Source: an uncultured bacterium
GTDB lineage: Bacteria > Oederibacteriota > PGYV01 > Palsa-1178
Direction of reading: 5' to 3'
Length of the DNA stretch: 64,000 bases
Assembly: GCA_937889595.1 (NCBI GenBank)
Contig: CALAOR010000077.1
Coordinates: 62,001 to 126,000 of the forward strand
Each line of letters begins with the position of its first letter. Within the stretch, counting starts at the first letter, position 1. Positions 49,619 to 58,033 of this stretch are shown here, piece after piece. A program made the translations under genes and the position numbers. Under the pieces are notes generated by a model. The model saw only the letters and a program-made list of their open reading frames with translations. It did no database searches and was not told the DNA's origin.

Positions 49619-49819
49619 TTAGTTTTCTTTCACTATCGGTAAATTTAATTCTTTTTTATACTTTTTTACAAGGTCAACTACCTGTTCTATGGTTTCTTTT
49701 ACTATGACTTTTTTCCCGGTTGTCGTGGTAATCATCGTTTCCGGCGTCTGCTCAATGAGCTCAATGAGCTCCGCATTGATCACGACTTTCTTATTATCAA
49801 GCTTTGTAATAAATATCAT
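49619..49819 (-). CDS. flbD: FlbD/SwrD family small flagellar protein
   Basis: A 66-residue protein from the ATG at 49819, supported by AGGAG about 9 nt upstream; the open frame continues 20 codons further across the promoter and that part is not coding. The family pattern is clear: MIFITKLDNKKVVINAELIELIEQTPETMITTTTGKKVIVKE (quoted in parts: KLDNKKVVINAELIELIE; TTTGKKVIVKET). The homologue SwrD in Bacillus increases motor torque. It is first in the operon and directly precedes motA, as in many bacteria. Confidence 0.92.
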   Translation of the reverse strand: MIFITKLDNKKVVINAELIELIEQTPETMITTTTGKKVIVKETIEQVVDLVKKYKKELNLPIVKEN

Positions 49820-49850
49820 AGTTTTTAATTCTCCTGAAAAACGTAAAACC

Positions 49851-49878
49851 ATTTTACAATTATTGTCCTTTATTGTCA
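49851..49878 (-). promoter_or_regulatory. Sigma-70-type promoter of the flbD-motA...flhX flagellar operon
   Basis: Minus strand TTGACA (49878-49873), 16-nt spacer, TAAAAT (49856-49851). The leader to the flbD start is only about 25 nt. A small palindrome ACAATATTGT (49856-49865) abuts the -10 and could be a repressor site. Confidence 0.75.
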
Positions 49879-50118
49879 ATAAGAAAAAACATTTATCTGC
49901 TGTTTCATAATTTAGACACCTGTTTTAGAACCGTATTTTATGCTATTTTTAAGCCTATTTTAAACAACCTGCATGTAATAAATATGCTTACTGCTTTTAT
50001 AACCTATATTTATACGTTTTTGAATATTTTTAGCATGTTTTTTTTGCGCAAAAAATAAAAGTTTTAGGCTTGTTTTTACAGTTTGAATTTGAACAGGTCT
50101 CCAACAGGTTTATACCGT
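49879..50118. other. AT-rich gene-free region upstream of the flbD operon
   Basis: Part of a ~590-bp gap between flbD and flgE. This stretch is AT-rich, with a T8 run near 50039-50046 and several TTTTAAGCC/TTTTAGGC-like words, but no gene, ribosome-binding site or conserved hairpin that I can support. Confidence 0.5.
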
Positions 50119-50182
50119 CGTGTAGTGGCGGCATATAATGCCGCTGTAACCCGATGGCCGAATAATATTCGGCCTCTACACG
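50119..50182. repeat. 64-bp three-stem palindromic element with CGTGTAG/CTACACG ends
   Basis: Terminal inverted repeats CGTGTAG (50119-50125) and CTACACG (50176-50182) enclose two hairpins: GCGGCAT-ATA-ATGCCGC (50128-50144) and GGCCGAATA-A-TATTCGGCC (50156-50174). The whole can fold as a three-way junction. There is no coding capacity. It resembles a small non-autonomous mobile repeat and shares its architecture, not its sequence, with the element at 21243-21350. Confidence 0.7.
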
Positions 50183-50268
50183 GCTTATTATTTTGCGCTT
50201 TTAATTTTTGTGTATTTTGACCCAATGTCCCGTCGGTGCATTGCCAGTCGTCATCGCGTTCCCACAGC

Positions 50269-50321
50269 GGGCCGCCACATCCGCCTTTGCCAAGGTTTCG
50301 GCGGACAAGTCAGGGCGGCCC
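50269..50321. repeat. Palindromic element GGGCCGCC...GGCGGCCC with inner TCCGCC/GGCGGA stem
   Basis: Outer 8-bp perfect arms at 50269-50276 and 50314-50321. Inner arms TCCGCC (50280-50285) and GGCGGA (50300-50305) surround TTTGCCAAGGTTTC. The inner TCCGCC...GGCGGA(CAAG) unit is like dispersed intergenic repeats known in several candidate-phylum genomes; the stem at 973-992 in this window is a shorter relative. Its GC content contrasts with the AT-rich surroundings. Confidence 0.6.
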
Positions 50322-50347
50322 CGACAGGTTATATTTGCGTACCAAAC

Positions 50348-50386
50348 AAAAAAAGGCCCGGTGAAAATCCACCGGGCCTTTTTTTT
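50348..50386. terminator. Bidirectional intrinsic terminator after flgE
   Basis: Perfect 9-bp stem GGCCCGGTG (50355-50363) / CACCGGGCC (50370-50378) with an AAAATC loop, flanked by seven A (50348-50354) and eight T (50379-50386). It ends the flgE unit in the minus direction and separates it from the flbD operon. Confidence 0.9.
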
Positions 50387-50407
50387 ATAAAACTAATCCA
50401 GCTTCTA

Positions 50408-51958
50408 TTACCTTCCGAGCTGAACGAGCGTGGTCAACATTTCTGAAGAAACTGTGACTATCCTCGCGTTTGATTCAAAACCTCTCTGCGCGATAATCAT
50501 GTTTGTAAGCTCTACAGACAGGTCGACATTGGACGCTTCAACTGACGCGCCTATCGTTGTTCCCATGCCTGCGCTTCCTGCTTCGCCTACCTGCGGTAAA
50601 CCTGAGTTTGCCGACTGCATGAATTGAGTACCGCCCACTTTCGTAAGTCCCTGGGGATTGGAAAATCTGGCAAGGGCAAGCTTGGCCATTATAACGATCT
50701 GGTTATTGCTGAACTGCACATTTAGCCCGCCGAATTGATCGACTGAAAGCCCGGTTAATGTGCCCTCGCTGTAGCCGTCCACAAAAGATGTGTAAATAGT
50801 CTGCTTAGGTATATAAACATTGGTTACCGGGTCTATCTGACCGGCTCCAAAATCGCCGGTAATGCCGTCACGCAAGCCTAACGCAGTTGCAAGGGGGAAA
50901 CCATTTGGCGTCCCGAGGTTTACCGAAATCGTCTCGCCTACAGGGTTATTTGCTCCGTCAAGAAGAGCTACTGGGATCAATATAACGTCATTGGTCGGAA
51001 CAGGAGGAGCTCCGGCAATAGGGCCGCCGTTTGTAGCCAAAGACCCGTCTCCGTTGAAAGTTACTTGGTTAGTGCTGTGCCCTACATAGGTACCTGAAAC
51101 CTGGCCCGGAATAGCAGGAGCCGCCGCGGCAATCGGAAGCCCTCCGGTGGTATCATATGCAGCCCATGTCCAGGAAGCAGGACCGAGGGGCATTGGATTA
51201 ATCTGATACCATAAGAATGTGATGGTATGAGCATTACCAAGTGAATCATAGACTGTTGAAGAAGTTTGTGCCGATGGTGCGGTTCCCAAAGCCGGATAAG
51301 CGCCGGCAAGCGGAGCACCCGCATTAGCCGGGGTCAGGGAGTCAAGGTTACCTTTAAGTTGAATACCCTGGTCCTTTATCGCAGGTGAAAGGTTTAAACT
51401 GGTGGCTTTGGGGCCAAGCACCAGGTTCTGCGGGATCTGAATATTGCCGTACGGCACGGATGTGTTTATGGGAAGCGTCGGGGTTGATGTTATACTCGCC
51501 GGCCCCAGTGCTATCGTGCCACCACGAACAAAGGGCATTTGCCAGCCCTGAACCAAAGCTCCGTTGGAAGCTACCAAGTTGCCTGCGTTGTCGAAGTAAA
51601 AGTTGCCTGCGCGCGAATATGTGGTGACATCCCCCGCTTTTTCAATGAAAAATCCCTGGCCCTGAATTGCGACGTCTGTCGGGTTGCCCGTGGTCTGGAT
51701 CGCGCCCTGTGTCATAATCGTGTCTATAGATCCCAGTACCGAACCGAGTCCCATCTGTTCCGGGTTTATTCCGCCGAGGTTTGCCAGTGAATTGGCGCCT
51801 GAAGCGGAACCCATGGTCTGTGAAATGGCTTCCTTAAAAGTTATCCTTGAATCCTTGTAACCTATCGTATTTACGTTTGAAATGTTGTTGCCGATTACGT
51901 TCATCCATGTCGTATGGTTCTTAAGTCCCGATACGGAGGAGAAAAGTGATCCCATCAT
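50408..51958 (-). CDS. flgE: Flagellar hook protein FlgE
   Basis: A 516-residue hook subunit from the ATG at 51958, preceded by AGGAGCG at the right distance; the open frame runs 14 codons further up into a hairpin. The N-terminal rod/hook signature is GSLFSSVSGLKNHTTWMNVIGNNISNVNTIGYK, and the C-terminal one is SNVDLSVELTNMIIAQRGFESNARIVTVSSEMLTTLVQL (quoted in parts). The middle contains the FlgE D1/D2 elements NFYFDNAGNLV and the GNLDSLTP segment. It is longer than the enteric homologue because of extra outer domains rich in Pro/Ala. It closes the hook operon. Confidence 0.95.
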   Translation of the reverse strand: MMGSLFSSVSGLKNHTTWMNVIGNNISNVNTIGYKDSRITFKEAISQTMGSASGANSLANLGGINPEQMGLGSVLGSIDTIMTQGAIQTTGNPTDVAIQGQGFFIEKAGDVTTYSRAGNFYFDNAGNLVASNGALVQGWQMPFVRGGTIALGPASITSTPTLPINTSVPYGNIQIPQNLVLGPKATSLNLSPAIKDQGIQLKGNLDSLTPANAGAPLAGAYPALGTAPSAQTSSTVYDSLGNAHTITFLWYQINPMPLGPASWTWAAYDTTGGLPIAAAAPAIPGQVSGTYVGHSTNQVTFNGDGSLATNGGPIAGAPPVPTNDVILIPVALLDGANNPVGETISVNLGTPNGFPLATALGLRDGITGDFGAGQIDPVTNVYIPKQTIYTSFVDGYSEGTLTGLSVDQFGGLNVQFSNNQIVIMAKLALARFSNPQGLTKVGGTQFMQSANSGLPQVGEAGSAGMGTTIGASVEASNVDLSVELTNMIIAQRGFESNARIVTVSSEMLTTLVQLGR

Positions 51959-51990
51959 GTTAAGCCACGCTCCTATTTTTTTGTTTTTCC

Positions 51991-52011
51991 AGCCGCGCAT
52001 TAGGCGCGGCT
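51991..52011. other. GC-rich hairpin between the TIGR02530-like gene and flgE
   Basis: AGCCGCGC (51991-51998) pairs with GCGCGGCT (52004-52011) over a 5-nt loop. On the minus strand no T-run follows, so it is not a standard terminator. It could stabilise the processed flgE mRNA or reduce read-through from upstream genes. Confidence 0.5.
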
Positions 52012-52080
52012 GTTACAGAGGCTTCCGCTTTACTGAAAGTAAAACAGTCCGGCCTCATATTACCGCTCCCAAAAGTCTAA

Positions 52081-52485
52081 TCACGCGAAAACCGCGCTGT
52101 CAATATTGGTGAAGACATTTTCCTTCATGCCGCTTTTGTCCACAGCGGTGATCACGGTGTTGTTCTTAACGCTTACGATAAGGGAGAAATTATCAAAGAT
52201 CATAAGCGTTTCGTTCGAGCCTTTTTCCTTTGCCTTTGATACCGCGTTTTTTAGCCTCTGCATGATCTCGGGGGTCAGCTCTATATCACGTGAAGCGAGC
52301 CTTTTCTCCGCATGTGAGGAAAACTTGATCGTGGTATCATTGGCGGCTACCGTACCGTTTAAAACCTGCTTAAAAGAAGGCGTATCCGGTGTAACAACAA
52401 TATTAGCAACATTTTGCTGTATGCGCTGCGCTTCCTGCAGCTGTGATAACTTTTGTATCTGGCTGTTGCTTACGTTATTTACCAT
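52081..52485 (-). CDS. Flagellar operon protein, TIGR02530-like
   Basis: A 134-residue protein with the pattern of the small conserved flagellar protein found between flgD and flgE in many flagellar operons: FKQVLNG, IKFSSHAEKRLASRDIELTPEIMQRLKNAVSKAKEKGSNETLMIFDNFSLIVSVKNNTVITAVDK (quoted in parts: FSSHAEKRLASRDIELT; NNTVITAVDK). Function is not established; a hook-assembly helper is assumed. Located 15 nt after flgD. Confidence 0.85.
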   Translation of the reverse strand: MVNNVSNSQIQKLSQLQEAQRIQQNVANIVVTPDTPSFKQVLNGTVAANDTTIKFSSHAEKRLASRDIELTPEIMQRLKNAVSKAKEKGSNETLMIFDNFSLIVSVKNNTVITAVDKSGMKENVFTNIDSAVFA

Positions 52486-52500
52486 GTTTACACCTCCTTA

Positions 52501-52995
52501 TTAAGCACTGATCGACTTGATACTTGCAAGTCCGTACGTGACTCCGTTTACGATGATCTTAGGCTGTCCGCTAACGAACGTTACCACTGAAACCGGTCCT
52601 GTGACATCCGGGCCGGGGATTGAAGCTCCGCTGCTGTCTACTGCAGTGGTTGATATCGTTACCGTCTTTCCGATCAATCCAGCTGCCTGGGTCGTGTTCT
52701 GCATCATCATCAAAGCCACTATGTTCGTGTTAAGGTCCTGCAAAGACACTGTCTGGGCCGACGCTGACGTGTTCAAGCTCTGCATCTGTTCGAGCGATGA
52801 GAACTGGGCCAATTCCGCTGTGAAAGCTGCGTCATCTACCGGGTTCGTAGGGTCCTGGTTCGCGAGCTTTGTAACCAACATCTGCAAAAACTCATTCTTT
52901 CCCAGCGAAGCATTCGGATTCGCAACCTGGTCAGTTGTTGCGGTTGATTTTGTTACATACGCGCTGCTGGTTGCTGTTACTGGTTGTACCGCCAT
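52501..52995 (-). CDS. flgD: Flagellar hook capping protein FlgD
   Basis: A 164-residue hook cap. The N-terminal signature [42 protein letters not shown] is intact (quoted here in parts: [26 protein letters not shown]), followed by GLIGKTVTI. It is short: the C-terminal FlgD/Ig and tudor-like domains of longer homologues are mostly missing. It lies 23 nt after fliK. Confidence 0.93.
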   Translation of the reverse strand: MAVQPVTATSSAYVTKSTATTDQVANPNASLGKNEFLQMLVTKLANQDPTNPVDDAAFTAELAQFSSLEQMQSLNTSASAQTVSLQDLNTNIVALMMMQNTTQAAGLIGKTVTISTTAVDSSGASIPGPDVTGPVSVVTFVSGQPKIIVNGVTYGLASIKSISA

Positions 52996-53018
52996 TAATA
53001 TTCACCTCCTCTCTATTT

Positions 53019-55280
53019 TTAAGCTAAGTAGTTAAGGTAGCCGTCGGCATTGACGAACGAGTCAATGCCGGTTTCTATATTTTCCTGGACTATAGTTTGT
53101 TGTGCCGATCCCTGCCACTGTGAAAAATTTTGCCTGCCATTGTCCTGGAAAGCCGATCCCGTATTTGAATTGGCCATGGATATGTCAAAATTATTTACCG
53201 TCATGCCTATATTGCTTAAAGCGGCCCTTAATTCGGGAAGATTGGCCCTTAACGTATCCCTGACCGAGTCATTGGTTACGAGTATGCTTCCCTTTATCCC
53301 GCCGCTTGTATGCTCGAGACTTATATAAACGCTGCCGAGGTTTTCCGGCTTCAGGACCATCTTTATTTCATTAACTTTTGACGCATTTGATGAATCATTG
53401 ATATTTGATACCACCTGCCTTAAGACAATCTGTTCCTTGATAGAATTTGCAAAATCAGCCACCCTGTCAAATATGGCCTGTTTATCCGTGCCAAGAGCTG
53501 CGGCGGCTTCATTGCCGAGAGCGGCTGGTTTAATGATGTTATCAGATACCCAGCGTACATCGGAAATAAGGTTTTTGGACGGTGCGTCCTGGGTTGATTG
53601 CCCAAGTTTATCATATAATACTTTAGTGGCTGTCTGTACCGCTCCCACTGTCACTGCGTCCGCAGTTTTTAAGGGGGTCAACAGGTTTTCAACAGCACTG
53701 CTGTCCGGCTGCGTCTTCAGGGTAACTGCCTGGGGCTGGACAAATGCTGATTGCGCTATATTTGCATTTATCTGGGCAGGCTGCCCGGCCGCTGATTGAT
53801 TGTCCGCCGCCTGAATATTCAAAACCTGGTCATTATTAACCGCGGTTACAGGCAAGGACTGCGGATTTGCAGCTAAAACTTCCTGTGCGGCTTTTACCTG
53901 CTGGAAAGACGGATTATTTACCGCAAGCTCTAAAGCTATATCCGGCCTTGAAGCATAAACCTGTTTATTGGCCACGCTTAAAGAGCCATTGAGTTCATTA
54001 AGCAGTATAACGATCTTCGCAACTATACTTTTGATATCCTGCGGCTGGTTTGAAGCAACAACAGTGTATTTCCCGCCCGAAGTGTTTTCCCGGTTGTTCT
54101 GTGACGAAAGGCTCAATGCCATGCTATTTATTTCCGCTGAATTATCAGCGGAAATTACTGCGGCCTGCTGTAATCCGGTTGATACCGCACCGGGAACAAC
54201 CGCTACCAGGTCATTAAGTCTTGATATGAGTTCCTTTAATGTGTCTTTAACCGCGGATGCCTTTGCCGGATCAGGAATGGCTGACGTGAGCGTGTTTATG
54301 ATTTCTTCGATGTTTGCTTTCAAGGGCTGGATTGTTTTCACGGCATCCAGGACCGCATTTGCAGGATCATTGGAAACCAGATTGTCATTAACGCCGTTTA
54401 CCGTAGGATTTGATTTTGAAATTAAAATTGAATTTAATGCATTTTCAAGTTTCCCGGTTAAATCAAGAACCTGGCCGGCAATTTCCGCTTTATCCGTTGT
54501 AGTTACGGAAATTGGAATAATCTTATCCGCAGTTCCCGCCGTTTTAACATCATTTTGAGAAACACCGTTTGCCGGGGTTTTGGATGCCACAATCCCAATG
54601 CTTACGCCGGTATCATTAACGGCCGCATCATAATTCAATGGCGATACAACAACTGCGGAATTCAGCGCTTCAAAATCAGCTGAAATTTGAATTGTGTTTA
54701 CGGCTGTTGTTTTACCGGATGTTGAGGCTATATCCGACGATACCGCCGTGTTCACAGGCGTTTGAACTGCCGCAGTTGACGCGGATTGTCCTGATAATGA
54801 AACTCCCGGATTTACAGGGATTGATTTTGTGAATGATACGGCATTGTCTAATGCCTGCGTATTGGATGAATTATTGTTTGCGGCTCCGCTTAATACTATT
54901 TCAATTGCGGTTGCTTTAAGCGCCCTTAAAAATACGGTCCTTTCAGCGGATGAAAGGTTGTTATTTTGCATTATGCTTGAAACGATCATGTCTTTGCCGA
55001 TCGCCGACGGCTGAAGCGTTGCTATATTCCCGATATTGCCGTTCAGATTTATGATCGAAGCCGCCTGATAAAGCGCTAATTTAATTTTTTCATTGGCCGA
55101 AGCATCAAGTGCCAGTTTCGTATTTTCTTTTGATGTTTCAGTCGTGAATAAATTTGATATAAAATCCTTAAAATTATTTGATCCGGGATTTACATTTGGA
55201 GTGTTTTGGGTATTGCTCCCGATAAGCGCGGGCATACCGATAGAAGCTGTAATGTTCGCATTTACTATAGGATTGACCAC
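53019..55280 (-). CDS. fliK: Flagellar hook-length control protein FliK
   Basis: A 753-residue ruler protein. Most of it is a low-complexity Asn/Ala/Ser/Val-rich region; the C-terminal FliK domain has EIKMVLKPENLGSVYISLEH, GSILVTNDSVRDTLRANLPELRAALSNIG (quoted in parts). The start is a GTG at 55280 with CGGAGGAT 6-7 nt upstream. It has its own consensus promoter and a ~100-nt structured leader inside the operon. Longer than typical FliK, which may correspond to hook length. Confidence 0.88.
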   Translation of the reverse strand: MVNPIVNANITASIGMPALIGSNTQNTPNVNPGSNNFKDFISNLFTTETSKENTKLALDASANEKIKLALYQAASIINLNGNIGNIATLQPSAIGKDMIVSSIMQNNNLSSAERTVFLRALKATAIEIVLSGAANNNSSNTQALDNAVSFTKSIPVNPGVSLSGQSASTAAVQTPVNTAVSSDIASTSGKTTAVNTIQISADFEALNSAVVVSPLNYDAAVNDTGVSIGIVASKTPANGVSQNDVKTAGTADKIIPISVTTTDKAEIAGQVLDLTGKLENALNSILISKSNPTVNGVNDNLVSNDPANAVLDAVKTIQPLKANIEEIINTLTSAIPDPAKASAVKDTLKELISRLNDLVAVVPGAVSTGLQQAAVISADNSAEINSMALSLSSQNNRENTSGGKYTVVASNQPQDIKSIVAKIVILLNELNGSLSVANKQVYASRPDIALELAVNNPSFQQVKAAQEVLAANPQSLPVTAVNNDQVLNIQAADNQSAAGQPAQINANIAQSAFVQPQAVTLKTQPDSSAVENLLTPLKTADAVTVGAVQTATKVLYDKLGQSTQDAPSKNLISDVRWVSDNIIKPAALGNEAAAALGTDKQAIFDRVADFANSIKEQIVLRQVVSNINDSSNASKVNEIKMVLKPENLGSVYISLEHTSGGIKGSILVTNDSVRDTLRANLPELRAALSNIGMTVNNFDISMANSNTGSAFQDNGRQNFSQWQGSAQQTIVQENIETGIDSFVNADGYLNYLA

Positions 55281-55286
55281 AATCTA

Positions 55287-55381
55287 TCCTCCGCACTTCA
55301 GGCCTTCCTTGCGGTCCAGGCCATCAGTCTCACGGGCAATCGGCCCGTTTAAAACTTGTATCTAAAGACTATTGCTTCAAC
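55287..55381 (-). promoter_or_regulatory. Structured 5' leader of fliK with interleaved helices next to the ribosome-binding site
   Basis: The predicted transcript from the upstream promoter begins near 55381. Hairpin I: ACGGGC/GCCCGT (55348-55343 with 55337-55332). Helix II: GGCCT/AGGCC arms at 55322-55318 and 55305-55301. Helix III: CCGCA (55314-55310) with TGCGG (55295-55291). II and III interleave, so they are either exclusive or an H-type pseudoknot, and the TGCGG arm abuts and overlaps the GGAGG ribosome-binding site. A small open frame, ATG 55324 to TGA 55298 (MAWTARKA), lies in the same stretch. I recognise no known riboswitch class. Confidence 0.45.
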
Positions 55382-55387
55382 AAGACA

Positions 55388-55416
55388 ATTATACAAAACC
55401 TTACTTGAACTGTCAA
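55388..55416 (-). promoter_or_regulatory. Full-consensus sigma-70 promoter upstream of fliK
   Basis: Minus strand TTGACA (55416-55411), 17-nt spacer, TATAAT (55393-55388): both hexamers exact. It lies between fliJ and fliK and divides the hook/basal-body operon. Confidence 0.85.
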
Positions 55417-55444
55417 GAACTATTTTATTCTTTTTTATGCCCTG

Positions 55445-55900
55445 CTAATAGCTTTTCTGTTCCTTCCGGTTAAACCTGGTCACCGCCATCTCATCAAGCA
55501 CTTTTTGCTCATTTTGGATGACTATGCGCTGGAACTCTCCAAACTGCTTTTCTTTAAGTTTCTCAAATACCTTTTTTTCCCTGCTTGCTTCCACAACTTC
55601 TACCCTCTTAATATCGGCCTTTTCCTCAAGAACTTTAATGCTTTTTTGGGTATCATCTATTTTTTTCAATAAAACCCCCAAATACTGTTCAAAATGAATG
55701 AGATTCTGTATATCGGTGCCTTTTTTGTTCTCATCCGATTTTTGCCTTGAAATATAAGTCCTTTTTTCCTTTACCTCGCCTAAAAGCTGTTCTTCCCGGA
55801 TTTTTAGGGCCTGCAGCTTCATAAGTTCATGCTTAAGTTGCTCTTCCCGCCTTTCCTTTACATTAAGGACAGTTTCAAGCTTAAATATGAACTTTTTCAT
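55445..55900 (-). CDS. fliJ: Flagellar export chaperone FliJ
   Basis: A 151-residue coiled-coil protein that binds FliI and FlhA. The N-terminal KFIFKLETVLNVKERREEQLK is the FliJ pattern (FxLexvLxxRexxE), and the rest is heptad-rich. It overlaps the fliI stop by 4 nt, the usual arrangement. Confidence 0.9.
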   Translation of the reverse strand: MKKFIFKLETVLNVKERREEQLKHELMKLQALKIREEQLLGEVKEKRTYISRQKSDENKKGTDIQNLIHFEQYLGVLLKKIDDTQKSIKVLEEKADIKRVEVVEASREKKVFEKLKEKQFGEFQRIVIQNEQKVLDEMAVTRFNRKEQKSY

Positions 55901-57210
55901 TTAAACAGCTTTTGAAGTGTGTCTACTGTCTGGTCATAATCGGCTTTTTCCTCAATTTCCTGCTTTAAGAACTTCCTTACACTTCCGATTTTTTCTATGG
56001 CATAATCAATGGATGGATTTGAACCTTTGACATATGCCCCTATATTTATGAGGTCTTCCGCGTTTTTATATGTTGAAATGGTCTCTTTGAGCCTGTTTGC
56101 GGCCTGTTTATGTTCCGGAGTGGTAATGTCTATCATACAACGGGAAACAGATTCCAGTATGTCGACAGGCGGGTACTGGTTCTGTGCCGCAAGCTGCCTT
56201 GATAAAACCACATGGCCGTCCAATATGGCCCTGACTGAATCTGATATGGGTTCATTCATATCGTCAGCTTCTACAAGAACCGTGTATAATCCGGTTATCG
56301 CGCCTTCACCTGGGGTTGTTCCCGCCCTTTCCAGGAGCTTTGGCAGCAGCCCAAACACGGATGGAGTGTAACCTTTCGTAGTGGGCGGTTCGCCTATAGC
56401 GAGGCCTATCTCGCGCTGGGCCATGGCAAACCTGGTAACCGAATCCATCATTAGCATTACATTATGCCCTTTGTCGCGGAAATACTCGGCAATTGAGGTC
56501 GCTACAAAAGCGCCCATTCTGCGTATGAGAGCCGGCTGGTCGGATGTCGCGGCTACCACCACAGAACGTTTCAGACCTTCCTTTTTCAGGTCTTTTTCTA
56601 TGAAGTCGCGAACTTCGCGCCCTCTTTCCCCTATAAGCGCTATGACATTGATATCAGCGCTTGTGTTACGGGCTATCATGCCGAGAATGGTGGATTTTCC
56701 GACTCCGGAACCCGAAAATATACCCATCCTCTGGCCCTTGCCGATAGTTAAAGCGCCGTCTATGGAACGTATGCCCATGGCAACGGGAAATTCAACTTTT
56801 TTTCTTGATATAGGATCGGATGGCTGGTTATAAACCGAATAATATTCTTTTGTTTTAAGCGGGCCCTTATCGTCTATGGGGCGGCCCAGGCCGTCAACTA
56901 CTCTTCCCAAAAGATGATCGCCGACCGGGACTTTAAACTCTTCGTTTGTGGCCACTACTTTAGCGCCGGGCCCGATACCGCGCAGATCACCCAAAGGCAT
57001 AAGCAGGGCTTTGCCTTCCTTGAATCCCACAATTTCCGCATCTATGGTAACTTCTTCATTGCGTGAAATTATCCTGCAAACTTCGCCGATGGATGATTTA
57101 AGGCCGGACGCTTCCACGACAAGTCCCACGATCTGTGTGACCTTGCCGCTTGTCTTTAGAAGCTGCATTTTCTGGAGTTTTTCATGATACCTAAGCAGGT
57201 TAATGCCCAT
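55897..57210 (-). CDS. fliI: Flagellar export ATPase FliI
   Basis: A 437-residue F1-beta-like ATPase energising flagellar protein export. Walker A GSGVGKST at 167-174, followed by GERGREVRDFIE, the Walker B region VMLMMDSVTRFAMAQREIGLAIGEPPTTKGYTPSVF (quoted in part) and LEAR-like LERAGTTPGEGAITGLYTVLVE. All catalytic elements are intact. It lies 4 nt after fliH. Confidence 0.97.
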   Translation of the reverse strand: MGINLLRYHEKLQKMQLLKTSGKVTQIVGLVVEASGLKSSIGEVCRIISRNEEVTIDAEIVGFKEGKALLMPLGDLRGIGPGAKVVATNEEFKVPVGDHLLGRVVDGLGRPIDDKGPLKTKEYYSVYNQPSDPISRKKVEFPVAMGIRSIDGALTIGKGQRMGIFSGSGVGKSTILGMIARNTSADINVIALIGERGREVRDFIEKDLKKEGLKRSVVVAATSDQPALIRRMGAFVATSIAEYFRDKGHNVMLMMDSVTRFAMAQREIGLAIGEPPTTKGYTPSVFGLLPKLLERAGTTPGEGAITGLYTVLVEADDMNEPISDSVRAILDGHVVLSRQLAAQNQYPPVDILESVSRCMIDITTPEHKQAANRLKETISTYKNAEDLINIGAYVKGSNPSIDYAIEKIGSVRKFLKQEIEEKADYDQTVDTLQKLFK

Positions 57211-57214
57211 ATGG

Positions 57215-58033
57215 TCAGTCCGAAAAATGGAGTTTTTTCTTTATCTCACCAAACTGGTAATTAATATCAGTATCAACTATCTCGCTGTCGGATTCAAGCC
57301 TGCACTCTCCGCGTTCAAGCATGTCGTCCGGCAGGATATGAAGCGCCTCATTTAAGTCCGTTAATTTCAGGAAATCTTCCCTGTGTGATTTGATCAGTTC
57401 TATATCTTCCGGGTGGCAGTATATCAGGATTTTTTCCTTGTTCTCAAGCATTTTAATGGCTTCTTTTACAAAATTAACCACTGTGTCCCTGTTTTCCGTT
57501 AATTCCCTGCCAACAACCTTTTTTGCTATGTCTACCGCGAGTTTGACGATATCGTCTTCGGTATTCTTGATGATCTTTTGTTTCTCAGTCAGCGCATTTT
57601 CCGTTATTGAAGTCAGTGTGCTGCTTAAGGATTCATACTTGCGGTCCATCTCAGACTTGCCTTTTTCCAGGCCTTCATAATAACCCTTGTCAAGTCCCGC
57701 CTCGTAGCCTTCTTTTTCCTTTAAATCCTTGAGTTCCGCGGCTTGTTCCTCCGCCTGTTTTATCTTCGCGGCTATCTCGGTTTCAGTGCTTTCCCTTAAA
57801 TCCTGATTAAGCTTTTCAAGCTGGAAAATCTCCTCTTTTTTCTGTTCTATAACGGTTGTAAGGGATTTTAACTCTTCTTCAGTCTCTGCCTTTTTTTGTT
57901 CCAGGGAAAGTTCCTTGGGTGCCTGCGCCGCTTCAGCTTCAAGCTTTGCCGCCTTTGATAAAAAAGAACCCCGTAACTTGTACGGGGTGTCTTTTAAGTT
58001 ATATTCACCTGGAGTATACAGGTTTTTATACAA
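57215..58033 (-). CDS. fliH: Flagellar export regulator FliH
   Basis: A 272-residue FliI-binding stator-like protein. A long coiled coil (about 40-130) leads to the E/YscL-like C-terminal domain: DDIVKLAVDIAKKVVGRELTENRDTVVNFVKEAIKML and CHPEDIELIKSHREDFLKL (quoted in parts), with the ECRLESDSEIVDTDINYQF end typical for FliH. It overlaps the fliG end by 8 nt. Confidence 0.92.
   Translation of the reverse strand: MYKNLYTPGEYNLKDTPYKLRGSFLSKAAKLEAEAAQAPKELSLEQKKAETEEELKSLTTVIEQKKEEIFQLEKLNQDLRESTETEIAAKIKQAEEQAAELKDLKEKEGYEAGLDKGYYEGLEKGKSEMDRKYESLSSTLTSITENALTEKQKIIKNTEDDIVKLAVDIAKKVVGRELTENRDTVVNFVKEAIKMLENKEKILIYCHPEDIELIKSHREDFLKLTDLNEALHILPDDMLERGECRLESDSEIVDTDINYQFGEIKKKLHFSD

Noticed and set aside
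49820-50118. Sigma-54 (-24/-12) promoter for flagellar units
   Set aside because: No GG-N10-GC type pair with suitable flanks was found; a good sigma-70-type promoter explains the flbD unit.
53968-54558. 196-codon plus-strand open frame
   Set aside because: Antisense to the low-complexity part of fliK; no independent support.
55287-55381. Cyclic-di-GMP (GEMM), fluoride and preQ1 riboswitches considered for the fliK leader
   Set aside because: The conserved core sequences of these classes are not present by eye; only the pseudoknot-like layout near the ribosome-binding site is similar.
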